From Microcyclospora pomicola (taxonomy: Eukaryota > Ascomycota > Dothideomycetes > Capnodiales), in the NCBI GenBank assembly GCA_002786065.1, contig NHNY01000013.1, positions 186,001 to 250,000 on the forward strand: a DNA stretch of 64,000 bases, written 5' to 3'. The position numbers and the translations under genes were made by a program. Below the pieces are notes generated by a model, which ran no database searches, was not told the DNA's origin, and saw only the letters and a list, made by a program, of their open reading frames with translations. Shown here one piece after another: positions 33,750-46,000 of the stretch. Every line of letters starts with the position of its first letter. Position 1 is the first letter of the stretch.

Positions 33750-35258
33750 TCATACCGCCACCTTTTGCCTAAGTTTAGACCAGAGTGATGGAAAATGGGA
33801 CCAGGAGTACCGTCTCTGGTGGTCTGGGCCTGCACCTGTACGCTGACACTCGGTGTTATCGCGAGTTCTGCCCTGCGCTAACACATGAAGTTTCGGCTGC
33901 GTCCAACCGGTCTTCTGCTGACTGGGAGTCGTAGCTCCGTCATGGGGTTGTGCCAGGCTTGGTTCGGGAATAGCCCCCTGCTGATTAGGGCTGTGTTTCG
34001 ACTCTTCTCCTGCCATCTCTGCAGCAGCTGGACTGATCGAGGAGCGGTGATTCGCCACATCTTCGTCTCCCAATTCAACCTCAAGAATGCCCTGCTTTCC
34101 TCCACGCGACGGATGAAAGCCTACATAGCGTAGGCCGACATCTTCAATCAGGTGACGCCATTGCTCCTCGGTCCGCTCGAGTGCGGCAAAGTGCGCCATC
34201 ATGTTGATGTCCATGACGGCCATGATGAGAGACGTATCGCATGCACGCTTAGGCATCATGGATTCGAACAACAGCACCTTGCTATAACGTGGAGTCATTG
34301 CGTTCTTGACTTGCGTGAGGATTAATTTGGCATCCGCGTCTGGCCAGTCGTGCAACACGGAGTGAAGAAAGTATGCCCTAGCGCCCATGATTGGCTGAGG
34401 GGCAAAAAAGTCGTGCACGACGGGCTCGATCTGACTGGGGAGTGTCCCAGCTTTTTGCAACGACTGAACGATCTCTGGACGTTCTTGGAGAACCATTTTG
34501 CAACTCGAGAACTCTTGGGGAAGTGCCTTCGCCAGATGTGCACCATCCCTGCCGAGTCCGCCACCTACATCAACAAACAATGGCTTCGTGGCGTCGAGAT
34601 CTTGCAACAGCGACGAAATCGGATATGCATCCGTCCATGGAGGCTGGTCCACTCGAAGAGAGGAAAGGAAGTCGTTGAAATTACTGTAAGCCTCGGGGTT
34701 TTGACGGTACCACTCCCACCAATCGCCTTCGAAGTCTCCCAAGTGCATATTGTACTTGAAAGCCAGGTGCCCGGAATCCGTGGGGTTACGATACCCGATC
34801 GTCTGCAGATACTGTGGCAGGCGTGCTGTCTGCTGCGTTCCGACGTCGTAGTAATGGTCGATACCCTTCACAAGACCGTTGGGGTCCTTGAGAGCATAGG
34901 AGAAGTCGTTTTGCACATACGTCTCATGGTCAACTTCTCCGATCACGTCGCCGGCGACAAGCACACGGAGGACTCTCTTCAGCAAGGCCGGGTCGCTTCC
35001 CGTGCGTTCGGCTAAGTCGCCGAGCGTCTCTGCAGCGTCACTCAGGTGTGCGAACAGCTTCAGATCGACTGCCATCTTGAGACAGATTCGAAGGATTGGT
35101 TGCTGCCAGACATGATCGGTCATGCGCTCCCACGGTCTTTCGATTCTTCTGACAAGTCTCCGAAGAGTTTGCAGTGCCTCCATTCTTGAGACTTCATCTC
35201 CGCCAAACGTCGAGGCATCAATCTTCGAGAGATCACGAAGCAGGCAAGCGGGATCCAT
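33750..35258 (-). CDS. family 2 O-methyltransferase (COMT type) with a C-terminal extension
   Basis: This is an S-adenosylmethionine-dependent O-methyltransferase of the plant COMT/fungal sterigmatocystin-OMT class, methylating hydroxyl groups of small phenolic or polyketide-like molecules. It is a single exon of 502 residues. The N-terminal dimerisation/winged-helix part (KMAVDLKLFAHL, LLKRVLRVLVAGDVI) precedes the SAM site FVDVGGGLGRDGAHLA, the acidic ribose region VLQERPEIV and the catalytic His in FLHSVLHDWPDADAK. The family normally ends near GKQGILEVEL. Here about 110 extra residues follow, polar and Gln/Pro/Ser-rich, ending in a Trp- and Lys-containing tail; either a disordered extension or a mis-set end. 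It is head-to-head with a second O-methyltransferase. Confidence 0.88.
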   Translation of the reverse strand: MDPACLLRDLSKIDASTFGGDEVSRMEALQTLRRLVRRIERPWERMTDHVWQQPILRICLKMAVDLKLFAHLSDAAETLGDLAERTGSDPALLKRVLRVLVAGDVIGEVDHETYVQNDFSYALKDPNGLVKGIDHYYDVGTQQTARLPQYLQTIGYRNPTDSGHLAFKYNMHLGDFEGDWWEWYRQNPEAYSNFNDFLSSLRVDQPPWTDAYPISSLLQDLDATKPLFVDVGGGLGRDGAHLAKALPQEFSSCKMVLQERPEIVQSLQKAGTLPSQIEPVVHDFFAPQPIMGARAYFLHSVLHDWPDADAKLILTQVKNAMTPRYSKVLLFESMMPKRACDTSLIMAVMDINMMAHFAALERTEEQWRHLIEDVGLRYVGFHPSRGGKQGILEVELGDEDVANHRSSISPAAAEMAGEESKHSPNQQGAIPEPSLAQPHDGATTPSQQKTGWTQPKLHVLAQGRTRDNTECQRTGAGPDHQRRYSWSHFPSLWSKLRQKVAV

Positions 35259-35622
35259 GATTGCTGCGATGTTGGCAAGATACCGCGGTCACTGGGACAG
35301 AAGAAGCCTCCTTATGCCTTTCATAGCGTTGGGAGGTCTCTGACGTGGCAAGCTCTCGACCGGCATACTCCATGGCCAATGTTGTGATGCATGCCCGATG
35401 GTCCCCGAACTAAGGCGAAGCGATCTGTACAGCCATGTCATGGCGGCAAGTGCCCCGCTTTGCATTGAAGCGCCCACCAAGGGAACAGATGGCTCCGTGT
35501 GAGTACATGTATCAGGCTGTGTCCATTGCGCATGCCGTCCTGCAGAATACCTTCCTCTCACCCATTCAACGCACAACACAAAGCGACATCCAGCCACATC
35601 TCACGACCTGAATCAACCAGCA
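35259..35622. promoter_or_regulatory. divergent promoter of the two O-methyltransferase genes
   Basis: These 364 bp are all that separates the two start codons, so the pair very likely shares control elements. I could not identify a palindromic bZIP or Zn2Cys6 site with confidence. Confidence 0.5.
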
Positions 35623-36885
35623 ATGGCACCGCCCGAGCCACTGGATTCTGCTAAGCTGCTCGACCTGGCGTTGAAGATAACACAATATGCGCTATCGCTC
35701 GCCGACGAGGAGCTAACGCTCCGTGACAATCAGACTGCGGTGTCCTCGCCCCCTCGTCCGACACAATCGTCTGCAGGCCGTGCAGACCTGCGTGAGCTGT
35801 GCGACGAGCTCTTGCACGTCGTCACCGGTCCGCACGAGCACCTGATGGCGATCGCGCAGTCGCATCGGATCGAAGCTGCGCTTCAGTACGCAATTCGTTT
35901 TCGCTTGGCATTCCACGTCCCCGGCACCGGATCGATCAGCTTTGCCGAGCTAGCCGCCAAAGCTGGGTTGCCCCACCAGCAGTGCGCGCATGTGGTCCGA
36001 CTGCTTGTCACAAACTACATCTTCACCGAGCCAGAGGCAGGCTTTGTAGCGCATTCGGCCGAGTCACGTCTAATGCTAGAGGATCACATTGATGCTACAG
36101 TGGACTATTACACCAACGAGTCGTTCCGTGCGGCTTCTCGGCTCGCTGACGCCGCGGAGCGCTGGCCGGCGAGCCAGCAGCGCAATGAAACCGGCTTTAA
36201 CCTAGCGTTCGACACGGATCTGCCCATCTTCGATTTCTTCACATCTGAGCCGCACCGTGCGCAGAAGTTTGGGCGAGCAATGGCTGGCATGACGCAAAGC
36301 GCTCATCTCAATCTCCAGCACCTGGTCAATGGCTTTGACTGGGGAAGTCTCCCGCCTGGCGCAACGGTGGTCGACGTAGGTGGCAGTAGCGGCCATTGTG
36401 CTAAAGCTCTCGCGGTGGCACATCCCTCGCTACAATTTACTGTACAAGATCTGAAGTCGGCATTGAGTCGAGCTGATAGTCCCCGCCTCGATCCGCCGGG
36501 CCGCATCCAGTACATGGTTCATGACTTCTATCAGCCGCAGCCGCTCCAAGCTGATGTCTTCCTTCTACGCTGGATCCTCCACGACTACCCTGACGACATC
36601 GCCATTCGAATACTTCAGGCGCAGGTCTCTGCCATGCAAACAGGGCAACGGCTCCTGATCATGGACAGCATCATGCCGTCGCCGAACTTCGCCAGGAGGA
36701 TAGACGAGCGAAAACTCCGAAGGCTAGACCTGGCTATGATGATCCTCGTCAATTCTTACGAAAGAGACATCAGCGGATGGAACGACCTTTACAGCAGAGC
36801 GGACCGTCGCTTGCGACTGGTCAATGTGGTCACTCCACCGGGGAGTGCTTTGTCGGTGATGGAATTGCAGCTGATGGATGCCTGA
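35623..36885 (+). CDS. family 2 O-methyltransferase (COMT type)
   Basis: This second SAM-dependent O-methyltransferase is 420 residues in one exon, the normal length for fungal family 2 enzymes. The N-terminal helical part is followed by a winged helix (SFAELAAKAGLPHQQCAHVVRLL), FDFFTSEPHRAQKFGRAMAGM, the SAM motif VVDVGGSSGHCAKALA, FTVQDLKSAL, and the catalytic His in LLRWILHDYPDD. The domain ends with SVMELQLMDA. It differs strongly in sequence from its divergent neighbour, so the pair is not a recent tandem duplication; they probably act on different positions or substrates. No polyketide synthase, NRPS or terpene cyclase is nearby. Confidence 0.92.
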   Translation: MAPPEPLDSAKLLDLALKITQYALSLADEELTLRDNQTAVSSPPRPTQSSAGRADLRELCDELLHVVTGPHEHLMAIAQSHRIEAALQYAIRFRLAFHVPGTGSISFAELAAKAGLPHQQCAHVVRLLVTNYIFTEPEAGFVAHSAESRLMLEDHIDATVDYYTNESFRAASRLADAAERWPASQQRNETGFNLAFDTDLPIFDFFTSEPHRAQKFGRAMAGMTQSAHLNLQHLVNGFDWGSLPPGATVVDVGGSSGHCAKALAVAHPSLQFTVQDLKSALSRADSPRLDPPGRIQYMVHDFYQPQPLQADVFLLRWILHDYPDDIAIRILQAQVSAMQTGQRLLIMDSIMPSPNFARRIDERKLRRLDLAMMILVNSYERDISGWNDLYSRADRRLRLVNVVTPPGSALSVMELQLMDA

Positions 36886-37274
36886 GCGGCCGTAGACATG
36901 ATCATGGGATACAGTTAGGCATGGCGTTTCTGCTCTTTCTCTCTCTCTCCTCTCTAGACCACGATCGTATGCTTTGTGGGTCCTTTGGCGCTTCACGGTT
37001 CTGTTTCTTGGTAGCTTTTCAGATCGAGAACAAGTGCCCGGGAGCAGGGTTGATAGAGCGAACCTCAAGTCGAGGATTTTGCCGCGGGGTTCGTTAACTT
37101 TTCCGTAGCGCGCCTCCCCCTTACGGCTGAACCCGAACACCGGGTGAACACCTGTTCCATCGTGCAGTTCACGTGATGCGCAATGACTCGCTCCACTGCG
37201 AAATTGCCGTGCAACGACTCAGGCGTGCCATCGACGCCGCCGCCCTTGAATCAAGCCACGACCTCATCTGCGCC
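36886..37274. other. intergenic region, upstream of the bZIP gene
   Basis: This 389-bp gap contains the 3' flank of the O-methyltransferase and the bZIP promoter. The bZIP frame is open upstream to 37173, but that part lacks family similarity. Confidence 0.4.
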
Positions 37275-39011
37275 ATGACTGACTCGACACACGCGCATGC
37301 TGCAGCCAGTGGGCCCAGTGGTACCGCACTCTATGCCTCTGCATATGGCCAGGACGATGTCGTCCAGACCGCCGTGGCTGCTCTGTCACAGCAACGTCCG
37401 CAGAGCTCAACCCAGCAGCCACCGACGACCAGCCACGCCAATGGCCGCAAACGCAAAGCGACCAGTGCCCCTGGCTCCCGAGGGGTGGCCAATCTGACAC
37501 CCGACCAACTGGCCAAGAAGCGTGCCAATGACCGGGAAGCTCAGCGTGCGATACGGGAGCGCACGCGTCACACCATTGAAGGGCTGGAATCCCGCATCAA
37601 AGAGCTCGAGAGCCAGCAGGCTTTCCAGGACTATCAACGAGTGGTCCTTGAGCGCGATCGAGCTTTGGCCGAGTGCGAGGAGTTGCGGCGGCGGTTGGCA
37701 GCCGTGGCAGGCATCGTGGGAAGCAATTCGCCGCACGTCAACGCGAATGACAGTCTGAATGGTGAGTTCTCGCTCGACGAATTGGTCCGACCTGCCCTAC
37801 TCACACCTGAGCGTGATCTAGAGCTGGCAGCTCTGACGGCCCAGCAAAGTCCACTGCCGCCCTTGCCCCAAACGGTGCCTCAACCCACCGTACGAGGGTC
37901 TCCCTACGAAGCCCAGCAGTACCTGCATCCAGATCTGCGATCGCCACTTTCACCGAACCATGATGGCCCGATGACTTCGACTCCATCTGCGAATGCTGCG
38001 TATCACACTGAGCCTCGGAAATGGCCAGCCAACATGGCCCAGCATGCGTCATCTTCGCAATACATCCCTCAAGCAGGCAGCCTGGGATTTGAGTCTCATC
38101 ATCCTCAACATCCGGCGCTCATGCAGCAAAGTAATGGAGACCGACTGGATCTGAATTATGTTTTGGATGCTGCGCAACCACCCAAGCCGGAGTCGATCAC
38201 ATCGAACAAATCCCCTCCAGGCTCGGTACAGCGCTCGCTCCAATCTCCTGCTTTGGCTCGAACTCCAGAACCTGCTGCGTGGGCTTCAATACCCCTCAAT
38301 TGCGCAGCAACGTGTCCGCTGGACTCGCTGCTAGGCGACTTCATGGATGCACGTCGTCACCAGCTACGCAGCGGGATGCCCAAATACGAAGTCATGGGTC
38401 CCAATCGACCGTTCTGGGCTGCATTTCAAGCCGATCATGCTGTCTCCGAGCAAATCCAAGGCAACCATCCGGTCTCTGCTCTGCTGATCGACATCATATC
38501 CAAGTTCCCCGACATCTGCCGTCTCCCCGAGAAGACTGCAGTTCTATACGTCATGTTTGCGATCTTACGATGGCAAAGTTGTCCCTGCAAAGAATGCTAC
38601 GAAATGGTCCCGGATTTCAGCAGACCCACGCCTGTGCAGCTCGAACAAGCGCACGCTCATTGGCTTGATCATTTACCCTGGTAATTCTCCTTCCTCGCAG
38701 ACGCCCCAACACCACAATTTCTTGTTACTAACAATCCCACTCTCAGGGCACACATGCGCAGCAGCCTCGTCAAATCGCCCGTCAAGTTCGAAGAATTCTT
38801 CGTCCCATTCACCACCACCCTCTCGCTCAACTGGCCCTACCCCGAGGACCAAGTCCTGATGCCGTCGTCCGACCCCCACGACCCCATGGACGTCAAGCTC
38901 AACCCGGTCTTCGAGACGCACCTCCGCGACATCGCGAACTGGTCGCTCGGCTCGTCGTTCCGGCAGGCGCATCCGCAACTCGTCGGCGACGGGATGCGGA
39001 TTGAGGATTGA
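37275..39011 (+). CDS. bZIP transcription factor with DUF3425 domain
   Basis: This fungal regulator has an atypical basic leucine zipper near the N-terminus and a C-terminal DUF3425 domain. Exons 37275-38680 and 38747-39011 give 556 residues; an earlier in-frame ATG at 37173 would add 34. The basic region is at about 79-96 (KKRANDREAQRAIRERTR), followed by a zipper-like helix (IEGLESRIKELES) and a further coiled coil. The middle is Ser/Pro/Gln-rich. The C-terminal domain shows CPLDSLLGDFM, HPVSALLIDIISKFPDI, LPEKTAVLYVMFAILRW and, across the intron, LDHLPWAHMRSSLVKSP, all typical of DUF3425. Regulators of this class often sit in or near secondary-metabolite clusters; here the neighbours are the two O-methyltransferases. 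Confidence 0.92.
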
Positions 39012-40054
39012 TGCTGATTTCGATCAAGTCGTGTTGAGGTGGGAGATCTAGAACCATAGATGTTTCTGTGCGTTGGTGTGTAGCTTACTCTTTACACATA
39101 AAACTGCGTCTGTAGCGTTTTATCCTAATGCCAAACATCATCATCTCGCGGCTTCCACTCTTCCTCCCTCCCTCCTCATCTCTCAACAGATTAGAGAAAG
39201 CAACAAACACCTGTCAAAGACAGGTTACGAAACAGTTCTAAGAAAATAAACACTTCCCTTCCTTCCCCCACGTTCCTAGTCGTATGACCACAAGTCCCCT
39301 CGAGCGTTGGTCTCCTGACTCACAGCCCCAGCAGTAGAGCTCACTTCGTTCCTGATGCTTGGGGTTCGTTTGTGACGTGCAATTGCTTTCATCCTTTCTT
39401 TTCATCCTCCTGCGGCCTCGCGCTGCACGGGATATGCATGGATTGGACCTCAAGTCTATAAGGTGACATTGCAAGCTGTTGTGGATGATCAACGATCGAT
39501 GTTGGACACACTGATGTCTAGGTAATGTTCGATATGGATGTTAACAAAGGCCGATTTCTACGCCGGCGTTGCATTCAACATCGGCATCGCATCGCATACA
39601 TAGTCGCGTAAACATTTCGGGGGAATATCACAATATAGTAATGAACATGTCATGTCCGTATGAAATTTTATCATCTATCTGCTCTATAATCGTATACTGC
39701 ATACTGCATACTGTGCATGTATGTAAGTATGTAAGTACCTATGTAAGTGTAAATATGTGGGTATATAACTTGAAAAGCATCCATTGTCGTCGTCGTCAGG
39801 AATGAAGAGCAAGCAAGCGAGCAAGCGAGTATTACAATGGTAAGTGGCTTCGTGAATGGTTTGAGGTTTCGTCACTTCTGTACGGGTGGGGACATGAACA
39901 GGCGTGGATGTTTAAAGCGAAAGCCCGGTCCGCCCTAGGATGTGCCGCTTGCTGAAAAGGACGAATCGTTGGGTGTGCAAAGAAGATGATGCTGATGGTG
40001 GTATATTTCCAGATGACGCCGGGTGGAAAATGCAAGATTGATGAGGGGTAGAGA
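39012..40054. other. intergenic region between convergent genes
   Basis: This is a 1.04-kb A/T-richer 3' flank of the bZIP and glucan synthase genes. It contains simple-sequence runs (listed next) and no gene. Confidence 0.45.
39691..39770. repeat. simple-sequence run (GCATACT and ATGTAAGT units)
   Basis: Successive imperfect copies of GCATACT (about three) and then ATGTAAGT (about four, some degenerate) lie in the 3' flank between the bZIP and glucan synthase genes. This is ordinary microsatellite-like DNA. Confidence 0.6.
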
Positions 40055-43000
40055 TCAGGGCTTCGACAGCTGTTCCTTGCGGAAGTAAGTGAAGAAGCCG
40101 ATGCAGATGCCGATCTGGGCGAGCAGACAGATCCAGAACCAGGGATAGGCGAGGCCGGCGAGACTGGCGCTGAAGTCTGGAAAGGTGGTGCCGGGGCCGA
40201 CGCTGTTGAGGCCGTCGGCGCGGGCGATCATGGTGGCGACGCTGCCGACGACCTGGGCCGCGATGAGCGCGAAGCTGATGTGGAAGCGCACCATAGTCTG
40301 CAGCAGGATCATGCCGTAGCCGATGCCTTGGACGCTGTCGAGGACGCCGAGCCAGAGCCACAGGCCGCGGCTGAGGATGGCGGAGCCGAGCGGTGAGCCT
40401 GCCCAGGGCAGGTAGGCGCCGATGCCAGACGTGGACCACAGAATCTGGCACCAACGTGGGGCGCCGAGACCGACGGCGAAGAGAGGGATGATCCAGCTAT
40501 GCGTGGTGGAGAGGTAGGAGAAATACCACAGCATGCAGGCCCAGACGACGATGAAGAAGAACAGGACCTCGAGGACGATGGCCCAGGTTGGAGCGTGCTT
40601 GGAGCTGAACAGGTATGCCCAGTTGCGGCCGTACGGCGCAGACAGAAAGACGTTCTGGATGAAGGTCTGCGAAAGAAAGTCAGTACGATAACGCTCGAGT
40701 CTCAAGCAAATGAATGATATAGTCTTACGGCAATGAGGAACCAGACGACGATCTTGCGTCGGAAGATCGAGCTGTAAAAGTCCGGCACACCTCCAGGTTT
40801 CTGTCTGTAATAGTCGGGCAAGCCCAGGAACAAGACGATACCGCACGCCCACAAGAAGATCGAGATCGGAATGCCCACGGCAGTCAAGGTCATGCCATAG
40901 TTGGTGGCCGATCCGAGGTTCGACGCCGCCGTCAGCCTATCACCCCAAGCCCACAGACCCACGACGTAAAGCTGTTGCGTGCCTTGGATCGCGCAGGCAC
41001 GGAACGCCCAGTCTTTGACTGGTGCTGATCCTGTGGAGCCGAAGTTCTGCGAGAAGAAGAGAGAGCCGGAGGAAGAGGCGACTGCGTAGAAGGCGGTGGC
41101 GACATGCTGGACCCAGCCGCGAGCGCTGACGGTTTTGCCGTATGGCGCGAAAGCCAGTAGCCAGAAAGCCAAGCCGTAGAAGATCCAAGGTAAAGACAGC
41201 ACCCAGCGTGCCGACACGCGTCGGAAGATGTACCACCAGATGAGCGAGGTGGCGAGGTAGATCGAGGCGATCACATACAGCTGAGTGGCGGTTTGCCCGA
41301 CGGTGCCTGTGAGCAGCACGATTTGGTACGAGTTTGCAGCCAAGATCTGTCCTAGTGCAATGAGGAAGGAATAGAGCGGCCAGTCGCCAATCTTGTACTG
41401 CATGATACGTCTGAGGCCGGTAGGTGCTTGGTAGTTGTGTGGCAGCAGGAACTGCGACATGGGTTCGCTGGTACCATCACCATTGTGGATGGAACCGGCT
41501 GGTGTCGCGGCCAATGACTGACCAGGAGTGTTCTGCTGGCTCATCTTGACAGTGTGTAGCCGATTGAACCACTGCCTCTCCGACTTGACCAGGTACTCCT
41601 CGATACACAATTGCGACTCCGATGTCTTCCCGCTCAACGCGTCTAATGACCGCTCGAACGTCTTGAAGTACAGTCCGGTCGGATCGGTAAAGAACGGCAT
41701 CAGATCTTGTGGCTTGTCATTCTTCTTCTCATTCATGATCTTCTCGGTGGACAACTGGGCCATGGGGCTTTCTCGTCCGCTGGGGCTGGGCTGGGGTAAG
41801 AAAGGATAGCTAGCACTAGGCGACATCATGTTTGGTGTGATAGCGCTGGGTGTCATGTCCCCACTAGGAGTAAGTGCGGGCGAGAAGTACGGGTTATGCA
41901 CCGCACTTGGTGTTGCAATCCCGCCGTGGTTGTGTCTTGGTCCATCGCGAAGCTCGAACGCGAAGTCATTCGTGATGTTGTGCATCTTCAGCCGCTGTTG
42001 AGCCTGCTCGGCACGTTCTTCCGTGATGTGTTCCTCATCCTCAATGCTGCTCAGACGACGGCGTTCGCTGGATGACGAATCTTCAAGCGATCCGCGGCGC
42101 GAGGTTGACGCAGATGAGTAACTGCTGGGTAGCTTTGCGATCCGTCCATTCTGAGGTGGTGAGTGACCAGGACCGTGACGCATGCCCAACGACAGAGCGT
42201 TACTCGCCTGGTGAGGCGTGGTAGTGCCAGATCGGACGGGAGAGCTGGCACGCGAGTTATTGCGCGAATTCTGTCGAGTAGTGGGAGCGCTAGCTAAGGG
42301 AGTTGTCACGCCTCGTGGTGTGATGGCACCGGTCGGTGTGGCCCAGCCGCTCCTCGGTGTCATCCAGCCTGGGGTGTTCCAGCCGCTGGAGGTGGTGCTC
42401 TCGACACCCATACGTCTGTATGGAATACGCTCCATCATCTTCTTGTGCACCTTGATTGACGTGCCCTGAAGAATCTCGAGATCTTCTTTCCATTGCGCGA
42501 CAGGGAAACGTTGCTTAGCCGATCGAGCGCGCATGAGTGCACGGGTCTGGTAGTCCGACTTGAGTGCCCCGGCAATAGCCATCTTGAATTGATGCATCTG
42601 GTGCTTAGTTGTGGTGGACTCGATAGTATACCACCATCCGGGCATCTGACCAAGACCGCCGACACGGGACCCAACACCCAGCGCACCCTTCCTGCCAAAC
42701 TCGACAGCGACCAATCCAAAAGGTTCATCTCTGCTAGGAATCAAGGCGAACTCCGCGCCGCTGAAGATGAAAGGAGGCAAAGCCGTGAACTCCGGCTTGG
42801 AGTACACACGACCAGGGTACTTCTTCATCATGACATCGAGCTTAAGCGCGGCGAACTTGCCGTACAAGTCGATGCAAGGACCGATGGCGATGAGTTGTGT
42901 CTGAGGGTATTGCTCCAGCACAGCAGGGAAAACGTCGGCGATAAGGTCGATACCTTTCTGCATGGACCATCGTCCGACGAACACAAACAGATCGGCATCC

Positions 43001-46000
43001 GCCCGCTGCTCCAGGTGCGCCCATTCTTGAGCTTGACGTTTGAGCGCCGCGCGACCGCGCTCAAAGGCCTCATCGATCTGGATGGTTTGCGGATCGGCGA
43101 GCTTCTTGTCCCATTCGGCGACATCAGAGGGGTCTGGATTGGGTAGGGCACCGATCCTCTTCAATCCCCAGAAGATCGGGTAGCGGGCCCAAGAGCGCTT
43201 GCCGTATTTCTTGCTGACACCAACAGCACCAAAGCCTTTCTGGTGGATACGGAGAATGCTCGCGCCAGCATGCAGCAAGTTGAAAACTTCTCCGAACTGG
43301 ACATAGCGTTGCACCACAGACTGCGGCAGGTTGAACACGGAGCAGATTTCCTCGGTCTCACGTGGGTTCCGCATCGGCCACAGACCTTGAAATTCGGCGT
43401 TGTGGAGAGACAAGCAGCACGGGATGGTGTCAGGTAGAAGATAAAGCGGCGCGACGGTGCCATGGTAGTCATTGATATGGTACAGGTCGATGGGGAACCG
43501 GCGCATGGCCTCCGCGATACATTGATTCCACGCGGAGTAGTAGATGGAGCTGTCGAGATCGTCCATGCGAGCTGGGTAGGGCTCCTTCGAAGTCTGTCGT
43601 CTGAAAACGGGAGCGTCTAGTAGCACGTAGGTGATGTTCGCAAGCTTGTGGTACTGCACCTGGACTTCGTAAGTTCGTCCCAGGATCGTCACGTCGATCG
43701 GGTCACCAGGAGTATCAATAGGGTAGTCGATTCCACCCGCGCATGGCACGACCCAGACAAGATCCTGATGTTGGAGGTTCTTGCCCATCAGTTGAGCCAT
43801 GACACCGAGACCACCGATCTTGATCTTGATGTTCCAGTCACTGATGTCGTACTCCATGGTGCCGATCAGCACGGTTCGTCGTTTTGTCTCGATAACAGCT
43901 CCAGCACCTGCGAATGAGTCGACGATGACCGATCCGCGAGCATTCGGCGTGGGGGTTGCGTCGGGTGATGCCAGTCCACCGCTCTTCTCATCCAGGTAGG
44001 TACGCTTGAACATGCTGGTCACGGCGACCGGCAAGATCTTTTTCTTGTCCGAAAGGCCAATCTGGTTGAATTTGACACCATAGAATGCGCGCATATACAG
44101 CAGGACGGCTGCGGTTGCCGTGCAGATGGGGATGATGGCGAACAGAATCCACATCACAAGTTGCCTCCATCGGCTGCCAGTTGGGACCAAGTAATATCTC
44201 ATATCAGCATCATTGAATAAAATGCGCCAGGCGAGATACGGTGATTGCGGACCAAGGTTCGTGATGTTGACTACACACATCTCCAAGGAGGTGGGCGATA
44301 TCCGGTCGAGTACAGTGTCGTTGTCCACATCACCGAAAGCGTAGCTGACATCCGGTGTGCCATCTTCGGCCATACCCCAGACATTCACCTGGAACTGCGT
44401 GGGCCACTCGGTCATGAAGTCAAACGCCCAGGTTCCGTTATCGAGTTGGTGCATTTCATTTGCTAGACCAGCATCGTAACCGTACTGGTTGTACGAGCCA
44501 TGGATGAACAAATGAGGGAATCGTCTCTCCGGGCCGACAGAGCCCACCAGATCGCCTTCGACATGGTGGTCGCTACTCCCTGCCAAAGCCGACCAGTACT
44601 GGACTTGGACGTGATCGCCGGTCCATCCCTGATTGCTAAGCCCAGTCCATGTCTGGCTTGGGAGTGAGGCATTACCAGGGACGTAGTCCATCCAGTCGGA
44701 CCACACACCGCCCCAAGACATGCTGAAGCGCCACTTGTCTGCACCAGCCGCCTTGTGGTTGATCAGGAATCCAGAGTCGGTCGTGGACGCATCGCGCTTC
44801 GTGACGCTTTCATCTTTGTACAGAAGAGACGTGCTGTAATTGGCAAAGGTGGGGAAGACGATGGGATTATCAGCCTGACCGATGCGGATCATGAAATGGT
44901 CCACAGAGTTGGTCGATGCGTTCTTGGCCGCGTTGGTGACGTTGTTGACACTAATCTGATGGACACCGTCGTAGGCATTCGACAAGATGACTCTTCCTCT
45001 CCAGATGGAGGGGCTCGGACCGTAATAGTACGCCTCAAACACAGGGTCGATGGTGGCACAAGAAATATCATCCGGATCTATGGAGGCCTGGTCACCTGAC
45101 TCTGTGGTCGAAGTCACGCTCAACGCGCTTTTGAACGAGTCACAGTCCATCAAGCTCGAAAAGCGTACTTCAATATCCACCGTGCTTGCTTGGTCAGCAG
45201 CGGTGTCCGAGAGGATGCGCGCATCGTGTCCAGGTGTGAATCTGGTGATGACTGGTGTCGGCTCGGTCCAATTCTGCTTGGGCACGAAAGCCTTCCAGCC
45301 ATAGTGTGTCATATTCATGGTCGGGACACAACCGTTGAGTTCAGTGGATCCTTCGATGCCAAGAGTCTGATTGGAATCTTGTAGCGTCCACTCGTCGAAT
45401 GGGTAGAAGAGGTTCTTGACGGTGGTGCCAGAGTCGAATGGGGAGATTGTGGCGTTTTTCGACTTACAATCCGATGTATAAGTTGTAGACCCATTGTAGT
45501 TGGAGTACAACAGCCATACCGGCTGGTTACCATACATCCCTTCGCCGGTGAAATCTTGCACTCCTTCAGCGCGACCACGGTACGCACTCCACAAACCAGT
45601 TTCGGTGGGGATGCCAAGAGAACCGGGAAGAGTGTAGTTGAAGGTCTGGTTGGAAAGCTGGAGCAGGGTGAAACCGTCGTTGAGAACAGGATATCGCTGG
45701 CGCATCTCAAACATCTGCTTCATAACGCCGTATAGTGGTGCTGAAGGATCTCGGTGGTCTAGGCTGACGTTGTCATCTTCACAAGCACGCAATGTGCTGT
45801 TGAAGGGCGCATCGTTCAAGTTCGTGTCTCCAACCTTGTAGCACCCGTGCATTTGCCACGCTTGAGCGGAAGACATGGCTTGACGACCGTAGACGTAATT
45901 GCTGGCTGTGTTGTCAAGGGTGTAAAAGGCTTGCTCCTCTCCCCAGCTGACGAGCGGAATGCCGGGCATGAGCAGAGTGACGATGAAATCACCCAGCAGC

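Noticed and set aside
42493-43146. 217-codon plus-strand open frame over the glucan synthase
   Set aside because: Antisense shadow of the conserved GT5 domain; no family similarity.
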